Origin: Conidiobolus incongruus B7586
Lineage: Eukaryota > Entomophthoromycota > Entomophthoromycetes > Entomophthorales > Conidiobolaceae
DNA length: 37,590 bases
Assembly: GCA_000697335.1 (NCBI GenBank)
Contig: JNEM01016820.1
Location: 1-37,590 of the forward strand
Direction: 5' to 3'
Shown here: in pieces, positions 22,755-33,367 of the stretch
How positions within the stretch are numbered: the stretch's first letter is position 1
How the letters are laid out: the number at the start of each line of letters is the position of its first letter
Program-made: the position numbers and the translations under genes
Notes under the pieces: model-generated
Databases searched by the model: none
What the model saw: the letters and a program-made list of their open reading frames with translations, nothing else
What the model was told of the DNA's origin: nothing

Positions 22755-24210
22755 TTGATTTTTGTTTTTTAAGTTTATTCAAATGCTATCAAACGTTTAA
22801 ACATCAAGTATTTTTTTCTAATAGATAACACACCATCATATCTTGATTACTATTTTTTTTTCAATATTCTTTTCTCTTACATTACTCTTTTTAATTCTTC
22901 TTATTATTTCAACCTTTACTACTTTCTTTTTATTTTCTTGATCAAATTATTATTATTATTATTTTTTCAAATTCCCATTTGTATAATTATTTAAAATATT
23001 ATATAAAACAAATTAATAAAATATAAAAATTAATTTTATCATATAATAAATTATATTCTTAAATTATTTTTGAATATTTAAACTAATTCTTCTATTGGTT
23101 ATTCTTTAGAATGTATATTAAATTTTTTGTAATAAAAATTATTTAACAAATAAAAATCAGTATTAGATTTGGTTCAAAATTATTCATTAATAAATTAAGT
23201 TTAAATTTTCAATGGATCATATATTATTACAAAGTTACATTACATTAAAATAAGTAATAATTAAAAATAATATAGTATATTTTTAATCTTTGAATTAATT
23301 AATAAAATATAAGTTCAAATCTAAGTTTACAATTTCACAAAATATTTTATAGCAACTTTCTTGATATGCAATTTTGAAATCCGATAGATATATTATTATT
23401 TTATTTCTTTATTCAAAATAATATAAACTATCTATTTTTATAAAAAATGATTATAATTAAAAGATATTATTATTTATGATTATTAATAAAATTCTCCTTC
23501 TGTTAAATATGTAAAATCTATAAAGGCTATTTCAAAAAATTTTATATAAAAATCCTTGATATTATATACTATATTAGAATTAATCTCAGTTATTCAAATT
23601 ATATAGGTTATACTTCAAACATACATATATATACGATCTTAATTTTATAATAATCATAATTCTTTGGTATTTATATAAGTAATCATCAACTTTGTTGAAT
23701 TTATAATAACAAAATCAGAAATTAACAAAACTCGTCAATTGAATAATACAAAATATAAAGATGATTTTGAAAAAATACATTGACATTATACGATATCAAT
23801 TATATTTCTTAAATTGAATAATATTTCATATTCGAATTTTGAGACTTATTTAATGCTTCTAATTGAGTGGTGGTATATAAAATTGAAATGATTATCAACA
23901 TATATCAAATCTTGATATATTTTCTAGACTAGTATTATTTTGTTGGCTTCTATATTATTATGATTTTAATTAATATTCATCAATTCTTTACCATTATTCA
24001 TTTCAGAGTTATAAACAATATTTTTTTAGCAAAACTTTTTATAAGTTTTATAAATATTTGAATTTGATAAAACAAATATTATAATAAAATTTATAATTTT
24101 AATTAAGAAAAATTAAATATTAAGAAGTAATAATACGTTATATTATTTAATTATCATAATATTAGAATATTTATTTAAATTGTTATATTATGAATATTTA
24201 ATGTTTGATT
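22755..24210. other. AT-rich intergenic, nothing identified
   Basis: About 1.45 kb. The first 250 bp are T-rich on the plus strand, and the rest is mixed A/T without frames or RNAs. Confidence 0.5.
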
Positions 24211-24666
24211 TCATATTAACATTGAACTAAATATCAGTCCCAATAAACCAAATTGAATAAAATTGGATTTAGGTGACAACCTCCATGAATGATTACCGAC
24301 CATTGTTGTCTGAGTACTAGTGCTACTAGACATAGTCCTAGAACCTTTGCTACTACTACTACTACTACTACTACTGAAAGTACTTTGATAAATATTCTCA
24401 TTATAATGAGGATTGGTACCATTTGTATATTTCATACACAATTCATCAATTGGACACTCCACAGTTTTAGAATGGTAATTTTCCAGACTGACCCAAAATG
24501 GATCAGATCTTCGAGTATTATTAAAAAAAGGTATTTCACTACCTAAATCAATTCCAACAATTTTGTAAATCTTATCCTCAAATTGGCAGCCTTGATTCGA
24601 TTCAATAGCAAATAAATTAACATTTCTTGAACATTGCCAAACTCGGATGAAGAGGTGATCACTCAT
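24211..24666 (-). CDS. probable GPI-anchored Cys-containing surface protein, paralog 1
   Basis: Open frame of 151 residues on the minus strand from ATG 24666. Residues about 9-85 form a small domain with VWQCSRNV, QGC, IYKIVGIDLG, FWVSL and CPIDELCMKY. It shares the Cys positions and these blocks with the protein at 27657-27980. Then follow a Ser tract (SSSSSSSSS, encoded by a TAC/TAG-type triplet run at about 24349-24375), a Ser/Thr stalk and a hydrophobic C-terminus (FGLLGLIFSSMLI) of GPI-signal type. No signal peptide is seen from this ATG. The sequence TTTAG just upstream (24672-24676) could be a phase-1 acceptor, so a 5' exon carrying the signal is likely missing from this model. The family is not one I recognise. 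Confidence 0.7.
   Translation of the reverse strand: MSDHLFIRVWQCSRNVNLFAIESNQGCQFEDKIYKIVGIDLGSEIPFFNNTRRSDPFWVSLENYHSKTVECPIDELCMKYTNGTNPHYNENIYQSTFSSSSSSSSSKGSRTMSSSTSTQTTMVGNHSWRLSPKSNFIQFGLLGLIFSSMLI
24349..24376. repeat. triplet microsatellite (TAC)n / poly-Ser codons
   Basis: Nine or so perfect TAC/ACT units on the plus strand, translated on the minus strand as AGT Ser codons inside the stalk of the surface protein. Unit length keeps the frame, so stalk length may vary between strains. Confidence 0.85.
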
Positions 24667-24729
24667 ATTATCTAAATTTTATAAGATATTAATTATTACA
24701 AAGTTGAAATATGATTTAAGAATTTTTAT

Positions 24730-25050
24730 CAAGATCCATTAATTTCATTTTTCTCATAATCCACTGGGAGTTGTATTTCTAAAATACCCGTCCGTCTGGA
24801 TTCGATAATTAAGTCCATATTACTTCCCATATATAGTGGATTCGATGGTCCATTATTAAATGATGTCCTTTAGTTTCTATCCAAATCCTATGCCACCCAC
24901 TGAACGAATTATTTAAATCCAGAAGTGGTATGGATAGAAGGGATTCTAATTTTCCTGGATATTCTACTATGACGTCACAATAGCAAGTAAGCTTTAAGAC
25001 ATACAGGATTAATAGATAATTTACTAAATCGTATTACGAGTACTTTTCTA
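24730..25050 (-). pseudogene. decayed gene fragment, possibly of a secreted protein
   Basis: On the minus strand one frame runs about 75 codons from near 25040, starting with a hydrophobic stretch (LVNYLLILYVLKLTCYCD) and reading on through SFSGWHRIWIETKGHH. The neighbouring frame continues with FNNGPSNPLYMGSNMD and TGILEIQLPVDYEKN to a stop near 24728. The two overlap around 24870, and composition is well above background over exactly this span. A single frameshift in a once-open gene explains this best. No ATG opens the first frame, and no splice signals join the two. Family unknown. It lies directly 5' of the surface protein at 24211-24666 on the same strand. Confidence 0.4.
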
Positions 25051-26444
25051 ACAACGATCTTTGTTTACCGACTTATTATAAAACACAACAACAGCTATAT
25101 TTTATATATATCTAAAATAAATATAATTAATTTAAATAAAATATATGAATTTTAAAATTCACCTTTATTAATCCATTTTATACTTTTTTTATGGTCATCT
25201 TCATATTATGTTATTTAAATATAATCTAGTATTGATCATTCTTAATTGAAAGTTATAATTCTAAAATCCATCAAATATTATTATAATATTTATAATACCA
25301 AAATTGATATTATAGATTTTCATTAAATTCAGCAAATTTGATATTATTCCTAAAACTGGATTATCAACTTTGCTACTATATAAATTTAGTATTTAGAAAA
25401 ATAAAAATACTCGCAGTCCAAAAAATCAACACATGATTTACTATGAAAATTTTTAAATATTTCAATAAATTTTGAAAAAAAGGGAGCTATAATGTTTATT
25501 ATTTGCTTAACCATTATCTATTATTAAATAAATATAATGATAAAAATTTTCTAATAATCAAACGAATTTTCTACTGAAAAATATATATTTAAATGTTGAC
25601 TTTGATTAAGTATGAATGACCAGAAATAAACTTATAATTAATAAATTAACTTAAATATATCAAGGTATTATAATTCCATAATAAACGTTAATGATGGTTG
25701 AACTACAAAATATTAATATTGATTGCTTGAATTTATGTTAAGTGTAATTTGGAAACATTTTTTAAATCATTGATTATCTAATACTAGCTGTTCTATTACT
25801 CTTCATTTTTTCAAGTTAAAATATTTTTCATTTCTATAATACTATATATTAAATATATTAATATATTGAATATAAAATAATATACAATTATATAATTTGA
25901 AACATTTTTAATTTTGGTTACCTAAATTGATTAAAGAGTTAAGCTATTATAAATAATTTTTTTTAGAATTATTTAATATTTATCTAATTTTATATGTTTT
26001 TATTATACTAATAGAAAATAATAATATCAAAACTTATAAAATTATTTTTGATAGTTTTATACAATATATATTGTAATATTTATGATATTCTTATTGATAT
26101 TTTGAAAATTAAATCAATTATAAATATAATATATTAATTGCAATATCAACAATAATTGATATCATATTATGGTAGTAAAATCTTTTTTAATATATTATAA
26201 TTCAATAAAATTTTTATCTAGAAATTGATTAGAAGTGAATATAACAAATAATGTATAAATCATTGAATACTAAAATTTAATTTGAAATAATAGCATATAA
26301 TTATATAACAACTATGATTTAGATTAAGCCTATATTAAATCTATCTTTCAATTTGTGTTAATTATAAGTTCATAATCTCAAACAGTATCAATACTGAATA
26401 AAAAAATGATTAATATCAAATGTAACATTGTGAACTTTGATATT
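25051..26444. other. AT-rich intergenic, nothing identified
   Basis: About 1.4 kb with no supported gene or RNA. Confidence 0.5.
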
Positions 26445-26714
26445 ATCATTTTTGAGCTACTTTGTTTGATATAGTTACAGATTTGTTTGAAGGGGCATTT
26501 TTTCCAATAGTAAATGTTACATTATTAACAAAGTCCAGTGTTCATCTAAGTTACGAGGTGGATTACAAAATATATCCAAGTCAATATTTGCTAAATTTAA
26601 TCCCATTATATATAATACTTCACCATTTTGATGGCGTCCAATAGGAGCTTTAACAGAACAAATACTCACATAGCTAGAATATTTATAGATATGGTGATTT
26701 ATATTCTTATTCAT
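26445..26714 (-). pseudogene. decayed third member of the GPI-anchored Cys family
   Basis: A minus-strand frame (26714-26517) reads VSICSVKAPIG, then GEVLYIMGLNLANID and EHWTLLI. This follows the order Cys-x-x-Asn, EIIDLIGVELGNV and W-x-P/S-L of the two intact paralogs on either side. After a stop, a KMPLQTNL-stop-LYQT remnant aligns with the CPIEEICAKY block. Key cysteines and the C-terminal anchor signal are gone. Position between the two intact members and the same strand support a tandem origin. Similarity is weak, so this is a moderate-confidence call. Confidence 0.4.
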
Positions 26715-27656
26715 TTTAAAAAAATTGTTTTAGTATTTGTTATATCATTTGGTATTGATATAAAATTGTATTTTGTACTATTTTTATAGCAGATAGTTAA
26801 TATTCAATTTAATATAACCACTTTTTAATCAAAGCATGTTAAGAAATAATTTTAGATAAATATAAAATTAAATTCAATCAAATTTTGTTTTATACTAGAT
26901 TTTTTTAATTTATTTCCTAATTTTACTATATAAATTATCAATTTATTAAATATTATCATAAATAATGTTTTTACATTGAAAAATATATTAACTAAAATTC
27001 GATATATTTTAACAAATATAAAACTAAATTATATTTATTGTCATACTAGTGAAAAATTATCATATAATTTTATTGTCAAGTAAATTCTTTTAGAAATAAT
27101 TGATTCAAACAAGTATTATATTAATAAAACTATTTGGAGTTTTGTCAAACTCAAGAATATTCATTGTTTGTTTTCAAGTGTTTGGTAAATAAAAAATGAC
27201 CCTGACAACAAGTATAATCAGTCGAGATCATTTTCAATATTTTAATTTTTATTTTTAATGTTTTATAAAAATTTATTCAGAATATCTCAAATACATTTCT
27301 ACAAAATCTTAATCCTAGTTATTCGAATAGGAAATTTACATTTATGTGACAAATTATACATATAATCATAACAGATTCAAAATTTTACCAAATTAAAATT
27401 GAAAAAATAAAAATAGTGCAAAGGTTATAATTGATTATATAATAGAAAGATGATAATTTTATCATAGAAAGTATAGGTCAAATATAATATTGTTAGTATA
27501 TTCTAAAATTCTTATAACAGATTGTTTGTATACATTTCTTAATGTATAAAATTGGTATATAAATGTACTCATAGTTTGTATTTACAATGTTTATTTTGAA
27601 ATCATTATCGTACTATATTGGAAATAATTTAGCCAACGATAAAATTTTCCAATATT
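26715..27656. other. AT-rich spacer within the GPI-protein cluster
   Basis: No gene supported. Confidence 0.5.
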
Positions 27657-27980
27657 TTAAACAAACATAGTGCCAAACACCAAAGCCAATAAACCAATTT
27701 GAATTAATGTTGATTTAGAATGTGAGACACCATGGTGATTGGAATATTTTGCACAAATTTCTTCAATAGGGCAAGCTCTGTTAACATATTCCTTGGCGTT
27801 GAGCGGAACCCATTGATTTGCACTTGAGAAGGTACGGTTACAGGTTACTACATTACCTAATTCTACACCAATTAAGTCTATAATCTCGTCATTCCACAAA
27901 CAACCAATATCAGACTTATGACCACAAAGTGTAACGTTACGAACACATGAAAAAGCGTAAACCCTAGGCTCTTGATTCAT
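27657..27980 (-). CDS. probable GPI-anchored Cys-containing surface protein, paralog 2
   Basis: 107 residues on the minus strand from ATG 27980. The cysteine domain (FSCVRNVTLCG, IGCLWNDEIIDLIGVELG, WVPL, CPIEEICAKY) is followed almost at once by a Ser/Lys linker and a C-terminal hydrophobic run (IQIGLLALVFGTMFV), so it lacks the Ser stalk of the paralog at 24211. Two Asn-x-Thr sites (RNVTL, CNRTF) fit a secreted glycoprotein. The frame is open 5' of the ATG to about 28015 and reads a hydrophobic AYITICINLTK. An upstream exon joined at an AG at 28005-28006 (phase 1, as in paralog 1) could supply the start of a signal peptide. The function is unknown; a cell-wall or host-contact role is inference only. 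Confidence 0.7.
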   Translation of the reverse strand: MNQEPRVYAFSCVRNVTLCGHKSDIGCLWNDEIIDLIGVELGNVVTCNRTFSSANQWVPLNAKEYVNRACPIEEICAKYSNHHGVSHSKSTLIQIGLLALVFGTMFV

Positions 27981-30076
27981 TTTAGTCAGGTTAATACAAA
28001 TAGTAATATATGCTATTAATGGTTATAAATATTCCAAAATTGCAATTTTTAAATTTTATAATAATGGTTTATATATTCACTTTTTCTTCTACTATGTTAC
28101 GATTTATATTATCTTTACTAGTAGATATTCTCATTACACTGATGGTCACATTTTAACTCCTTGCCTCAAAAACAGGATATATTTTGGAAATTTCACATTT
28201 TGAGAAAACATTTAATGAATTTGAAATATTTCAATCATTCAAGTTTGCCAAATAAATCAGCTCCTCCATCCTCTTCAACTTCAACTTCATACTATCTTCT
28301 ATAATTTACTCACCTTTTAGGCTATTTGCCTATTATCTTGTTACTTATTACAGGATTCCTTTCCCAGATGTAGGTTACTCTCCTAGCAAATTAATTATAA
28401 GAATTTTAATTTTTCGCAGTTAAGGAATATACTTATTGTTAAGGTAATATATCTTGTTAGATCTTTTTGTTATTTAAATTGAGATCATTGTCTATAATTT
28501 TACTATATAAAATCGGTATCTTAATCACTTGGATACTAAATATTTTTATTAAAACTAAAATTGCAAAGATGAAGTAGTTTTAATAAATCCTTTCATTAAA
28601 ATTAACATTTTCAAATCGCCAAGATTAAATCTTGCTTCAATCTCTTGATCAAGAACTTCGCTAATTTAATATATGCTAAGAATATTCTTTTTTGCACAGG
28701 TCGAAAGTTTTTCCAAAGAGTTATAATTATGATTTCACACCACAAATATAAGGATTGAATATTAATTAGTTTGATATATAGTTTTAAATATAGCCTTAAA
28801 ATTGGCATAGTGAACTTTGATTTGAATATTTTTCGATGAAAATAGTGAAAGTAGATTGAATAGTTAACTACATATCAAACATTATTGAAAAGAATTATTT
28901 CGACTTTTGGTTTATGGATTTGATTCGTTCGAATATGATTGTTTCATTTGACATTTAACAAATGATTATGATGAATATTCAATTTAAATTATAAATTTAT
29001 AACTATATATCTAAGGAAGATTATTCATATAAATTGATTATCATAAATTGACAATAATAAAAATTTTGAAAAATATTATATAAATGATTTTGTAATTAAT
29101 TCTATATAGTATGTGCTTATATTTATGTTTTATATAGTGACAATAAAATTCAAAATAATTATATATATTCAAAATAATAATAATTATCAATGATATAAAA
29201 ATTCAATATATTAAATTTTAATCAAAGATTAAGGAAAAATAATTTTATTATTAAAATTAATATCTTCCTCCTTTATGAATAATAGAACTTAATATTAATA
29301 ATACTTATTTAACCCTTTTATATAGTATTTTATAACCTATTTTAATTAACTTTTAAATTCCAAAATATAATATTATAATAATATTAAATTTATAATTTTA
29401 TTATTTATTTAAAATAATTTTATATTTATTTATCTAATTTATATAATTATATTTTAAAAACCTTTTATTGTTAATAATTATTTATAACTCAATATAATTA
29501 ATTAATATTAAAATATTTTTTAATTAATTTTGGCAATATTTTAATATTTATTTTTTTTAAAATTAATAATCATTATTAATATTACTCTAAAAAATAATAT
29601 AATATATTATGACAAGTTATCTGATAATTTAATATCATCTAATATAATATTATAACAATATTTGAATAATTATGATTTATTGAATAGTTTAATAATAAAC
29701 TAAAAATTTATTAATTAAATTAATAAATAATTTGTCTAGAATATATAAATATAAAAATATATAAAATAACTTAAATTTAAAATAAAAATTAAATATAATA
29801 TTTAGGGAATATATTTTTGTTAATTTTGTGATATGGTTTAAGAACTTAAAATAATAAAAATATTTAATATATTGTATGAATTTTGATATTTTAATAAGAA
29901 GTGAACCTATATTAAAAAGATTTATATAGTCTAGTTTTATGATTTTATAAAATAATTTTTGATATTGATTTAAATATGTATAGTTAATATCTTCTAGTAA
30001 AGTTTAATGTTTACAATTAAAAAAAATATAGGTTAAATGAATAAATTATGGTTAACTTTATAGTAGAACTTTGAAG
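27981..30076. other. intergenic; weak coding-like patch at 28120-28400
   Basis: About 2.1 kb. The part 28120-28400 is less A/T-rich, and on the minus strand gives interrupted frames such as RRVTYIWERNPVISNKIIGK and YEVEVEEDGGADLFGKLE, possibly a dead gene. A short minus frame at 28611-28808 has no supporting composition or motif. From 28900 on it is pure A/T with nothing seen. Confidence 0.3.
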
Positions 30077-30081
30077 AAAAA
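30077..30081 (-). terminator. Pol III terminator of tRNA-Asn
   Basis: Five Ts on the minus strand start 4 nt after the mature 3' end of the tRNA. Confidence 0.65.
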
Positions 30082-30084
30082 GCT

Positions 30085-30158
30085 CGCTCCCAGGTGGGCT
30101 TGAACCACCAACCTCCCGATTAACAGTCGGACGCGCTAGCCAATTGCGCCATGGAAGC
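30085..30158 (-). tRNA. tRNA-Asn (GTT)
   Basis: 74-nt cloverleaf on the minus strand, no intron. A-box TGGCGCAATTGG and B-box GGTTCAAGCCC are present. The anticodon loop CTGTTAA gives GTT at 30122-30124. Acceptor GCTTCCA pairs with TGGGAGC, and the discriminator is G. No CCA is encoded. Confidence 0.96.
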
Positions 30159-30538
30159 TGTCTGGTTTTGTTACAATTGTTACCTGATTAATATCTTTCC
30201 TCGCTGCAATTCACTACCAAGTATTTGATTAACCAAATTAGGTCTTATCAACATTTTACCAGTCCACGTTTGAGTGACCTCATTGTTACTCAGTTGTTGC
30301 ATACTTATGCCTACATATTTTAGTTATAAGAAGGACATGATTCTTTCTCTTTGATTTCTCTTTTTCTTTACCTCTCCTATTTACCTTTCTTCTTTTTTAC
30401 ACAAATAAACCTTTTGCCTACTTCCAAGACCGTACCTTTAGTATACTCAAGCTGCTGCCTATAGTCCACTTGAGTTATCTTCCATTATTCATTCTATATA
30501 CGTTCATATTGATATTTTTATAATTCCATCTTTTTAAC
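30159..30538 (+). promoter_or_regulatory. shared upstream region with pyrimidine-rich leader
   Basis: A balanced-composition stretch between the divergent tRNA-Asn and the gene at 30539, without its own frame. On the plus strand 30340-30400 is strongly C/T-rich (CTTTCTCTTTG through CCTTTCTTCTTTTTT), a feature of well-expressed fungal promoters and leaders. TATATA occurs at 30495, about 40 nt before the ATG. Confidence 0.4.
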
Positions 30539-30769
30539 ATGTCTGATCCTAACGCCACCACTATTGCTGCTGGTCTAGTCGCTCTTTGCAACGCCCCGTT
30601 TACAAGTGATCAGGGCCGGATAGCCAGAGAATTGATCATCGGTAGTTTACCCCAGCTGGTAGGTGCCATGCTTCACAATCTGGCTTACAGAATGGCTGTG
30701 TCAGTGTCCTCGATGACCTTCCAAGAGCTAATAGCCGTGACAGATTTAATTAAATCATATCAAATATAA
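30539..30769 (+). CDS. small hypothetical protein, 76 residues
   Basis: Single exon from ATG 30539, with codon composition clearly unlike the A/T-rich surroundings and a pyrimidine-rich upstream region, which together argue for a real gene. The product begins SDPNATTIAAGLVALCNAP and continues as probably helical, moderately hydrophobic sequence (ELIIGSLPQLVGAML, MTFQELIAVTDLIKSY). It has no signal peptide, no clear membrane segment and a single cysteine. There is no donor site near the stop that would suggest more exons. I recognise no family. A cytosolic small adaptor-like protein is only a guess. Confidence 0.6.
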   Translation: MSDPNATTIAAGLVALCNAPFTSDQGRIARELIIGSLPQLVGAMLHNLAYRMAVSVSSMTFQELIAVTDLIKSYQI

Positions 30770-31805
30770 GAATAAAATCTTCAATTAATATATAATTTCA
30801 ATTATCCATTTCTATTCATGTGTCTTTTATTTACTTCAAAACTTTTCATTCATTTTATATAACACCTTATTTATCAAGATCACTCAATCACTTTTAATTT
30901 AACAATTTTAAATCAATTTAATTCAAATTGAATAATATTCAAATTTTGTATAATGTAATAACATTTATCAAAAAATCTGAATTATAATGTTAAATGAATA
31001 TTTTGAAATAATTAATTTTTATTGTATTATATTCAGTTTAATGATAATATATATACTGTAATAAGCAAATTATTTATATTCAACATAAGGTTTAATAATT
31101 TATGATATTTAAGGATATATCATTGATTTTCACTTTAAATAAAAATTTATTATGAATGATAAAATTTTAATTGATTTTATATATCAATAGCAAAATATTA
31201 ATACATTTCAAAATTAATATAAAATCCTAAAAATCAATAACTGTAGTTTGATAGTTTTATTATATCACATTTAATATCAGTTTAAACAAATAAAATATCA
31301 TAACAATTAATATGATAATTTGATATTATCATCTAAATTTCAAAAACAATTGATATCAATTGAATAAAAGACAAGTTTAGATTAGATAATCTGATAATCA
31401 AATATTTCAAATGTTAAATTTTAATATAAAATTAATACTAAATTGATAATAGATCAATTAAGATTTATATCTGATATAAGAAATATTTGATGTATTTGAT
31501 TAATAAAGGGAACAAAATTAAGAATTAATTCAAATTTTTCAATTTCGATACTCATGTGACAATTTATTGATGAATATATCTGATGAAATTGATAATTTTG
31601 GTTAACTTGAGGATAATCATTATTCAAGGTTTTAATAATAAAAATAACAAAATTGATAATAAGCCATTTGAATATTTGATATATTGGGTAAAGAATGAGT
31701 AAAATTTTATTATTATGAATATTTATATTTGTATTTTTTAATTGTGTTATAGACAAAATATATCAAAATTGAAGTTAATTGATTACAACTTAGATTGTCA
31801 ATAAT
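30770..31805. other. AT-rich intergenic, nothing identified
   Basis: No gene. The minus-strand frame at 31454-31756 is composed of A/T-biased codons (Ile, Asn, Leu, Phe) and is chance. Confidence 0.5.
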
Positions 31806-33367
31806 TTAATTTTCGTTGAATTTTAAAAATGCTCCCATAGCGCCTAGATATCCTTCATGTCTTAGGAAGAGCGCTTTCATATTTCCTTTAGACCAGAAAT
31901 TGATGGCGTATGAGAGTGTATTCATGGTAATAGGATGTCCTAAATTATTATTATGATCAATATCTAAAATTAAAATAAATAATTTTTAACTTTACCTCTA
32001 ATAAAAAATCCACCAAAATAAATATATTCAATATTATGAGCTTTGGCATTCAAGTAGGCAATTTGACCAATATTGTTACTGACCATATAGAGTAGTGAGG
32101 CACAAATATCTTGGGGCTTGAAATTGGGCTTAGTTTCTTGTGTTGATAATCTCTGTTCGGAATTAGGTTGAGTCGACGTTGTCTTTGATGATAATAGGTT
32201 TTTTCTAAATACTTTCCCCATAGAGCTGGCAATTGTCGTACTTTTAAGTCCGATTTTAGAATAATCAGTACCATAAATATCTCCAACGAGTAAATCCTAT
32301 ATAATATTAAATACCAAAGGAACGTAATAATATAAAAATATATGTTTTACTTACAACATTGGTATTGTGACCTTCTTTACTTAATTCTAACATTTCTGTT
32401 AAGTTGATTAATAATCTATGGAATATATCATATCAATATAATACAAATTACCATCAAAACTCGTACAATCTGTTAGAAGAGATAGTAGTCCCCAAAATGT
32501 ACCACCTCCTAACTACATAAATTGATTAAATAACTGAACCATAAATTACCATATATAAAAGCTTACTGATGTACCACTAATTCTTTCAAAATCATTCTCT
32601 CCTTTAACTTTGATAATACTGTCAAACAAACTTATTTAGCTAAAAGTTATAATATTTATAGATTTTGATATTACCTAACGCCTGATCCAATATTAACCAA
32701 CTATATTAAAAATATTAATTAATTTATATACCTATACATATATATGATCAAAACTTACCAGATATGGATATTGATTTTTAGGAGGTTCATAAAACTTCAT
32801 AGGCTCTTGGTGGCTGTAAGTGAAGACCTCTAAAGGCACTTCACGAATAAAGAAATCCACACCTATATCAACATATATGAGTTAACAAAAACATTTTTGA
32901 AGTAAATTTAATTTACCTTTGATCAAACAGAACATTTCGTCCTCCTTCTGAATTTGAACATTCAACTCCTTTTCTAGTCGTTCTTGAAAGAGGTGAGCGC
33001 CACCGCCGGTTGCGACGATAGTAGGAGGTTCAGAAGAGCCTTTAGGATTTAAAGGGAATAGTGTTTTTAAAAAATTAATCAACTGATCCAAGTCATCCGT
33101 TGGAAATTTGGCGAAATTTAAATGGCTTTCTTTACCAACCTGATTATCTTCAGGAGAGTCGACTTTGTCGTAGTATACTACCTTGGCTAAAGAGCCTCCA
33201 ATCTACAGATATCAAATTAGTTAAATTTATTAATTTCATAAATAAATTAGAATTACATCAATGGCTACATAAGTAGAATCAAAGTGGTGGTTAGGTAAAT
33301 TAATTCTTTTACCATCACTCGAGAAGCACTCATTAATAATTTTAGCACCTTTTGAATTAACAAACAT
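31806..33367 (-). CDS. CAB1: pantothenate kinase, eukaryotic (type II) family
   Basis: Nine exons on the minus strand (33367-33257, 33202-32917, 32862-32759, 32700-32675, 32618-32567, 32512-32452, 32395-32355, 32296-31996, 31939-31806) give 371 residues with every phase consistent. It phosphorylates pantothenate with ATP, the committed step of coenzyme A synthesis. Motifs in order are [14 protein letters not shown] (phosphate loop, family DIGGT), [20 protein letters not shown] carrying the conserved catalytic-region Glu, [69 protein letters not shown] and the C-terminal [18 protein letters not shown] Ser/Thr/Gln-rich insert (about residues 255-285) replaces the shorter loop of animal enzymes. 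One exon is only 26 nt. In yeast the single-copy gene is essential. The N-terminus is short, without an organelle signal. Confidence 0.95.

Noticed and set aside
28611-28808. 65-codon minus-strand frame
   Set aside because: Only A/T-driven residues (Ile, Leu, Lys), no composition shift at its edges and no motif.
31454-31756. 100-codon minus-strand frame
   Set aside because: Dominated by Ile, Asn and Leu from A/T codons, with no upstream signals; chance length in this composition.
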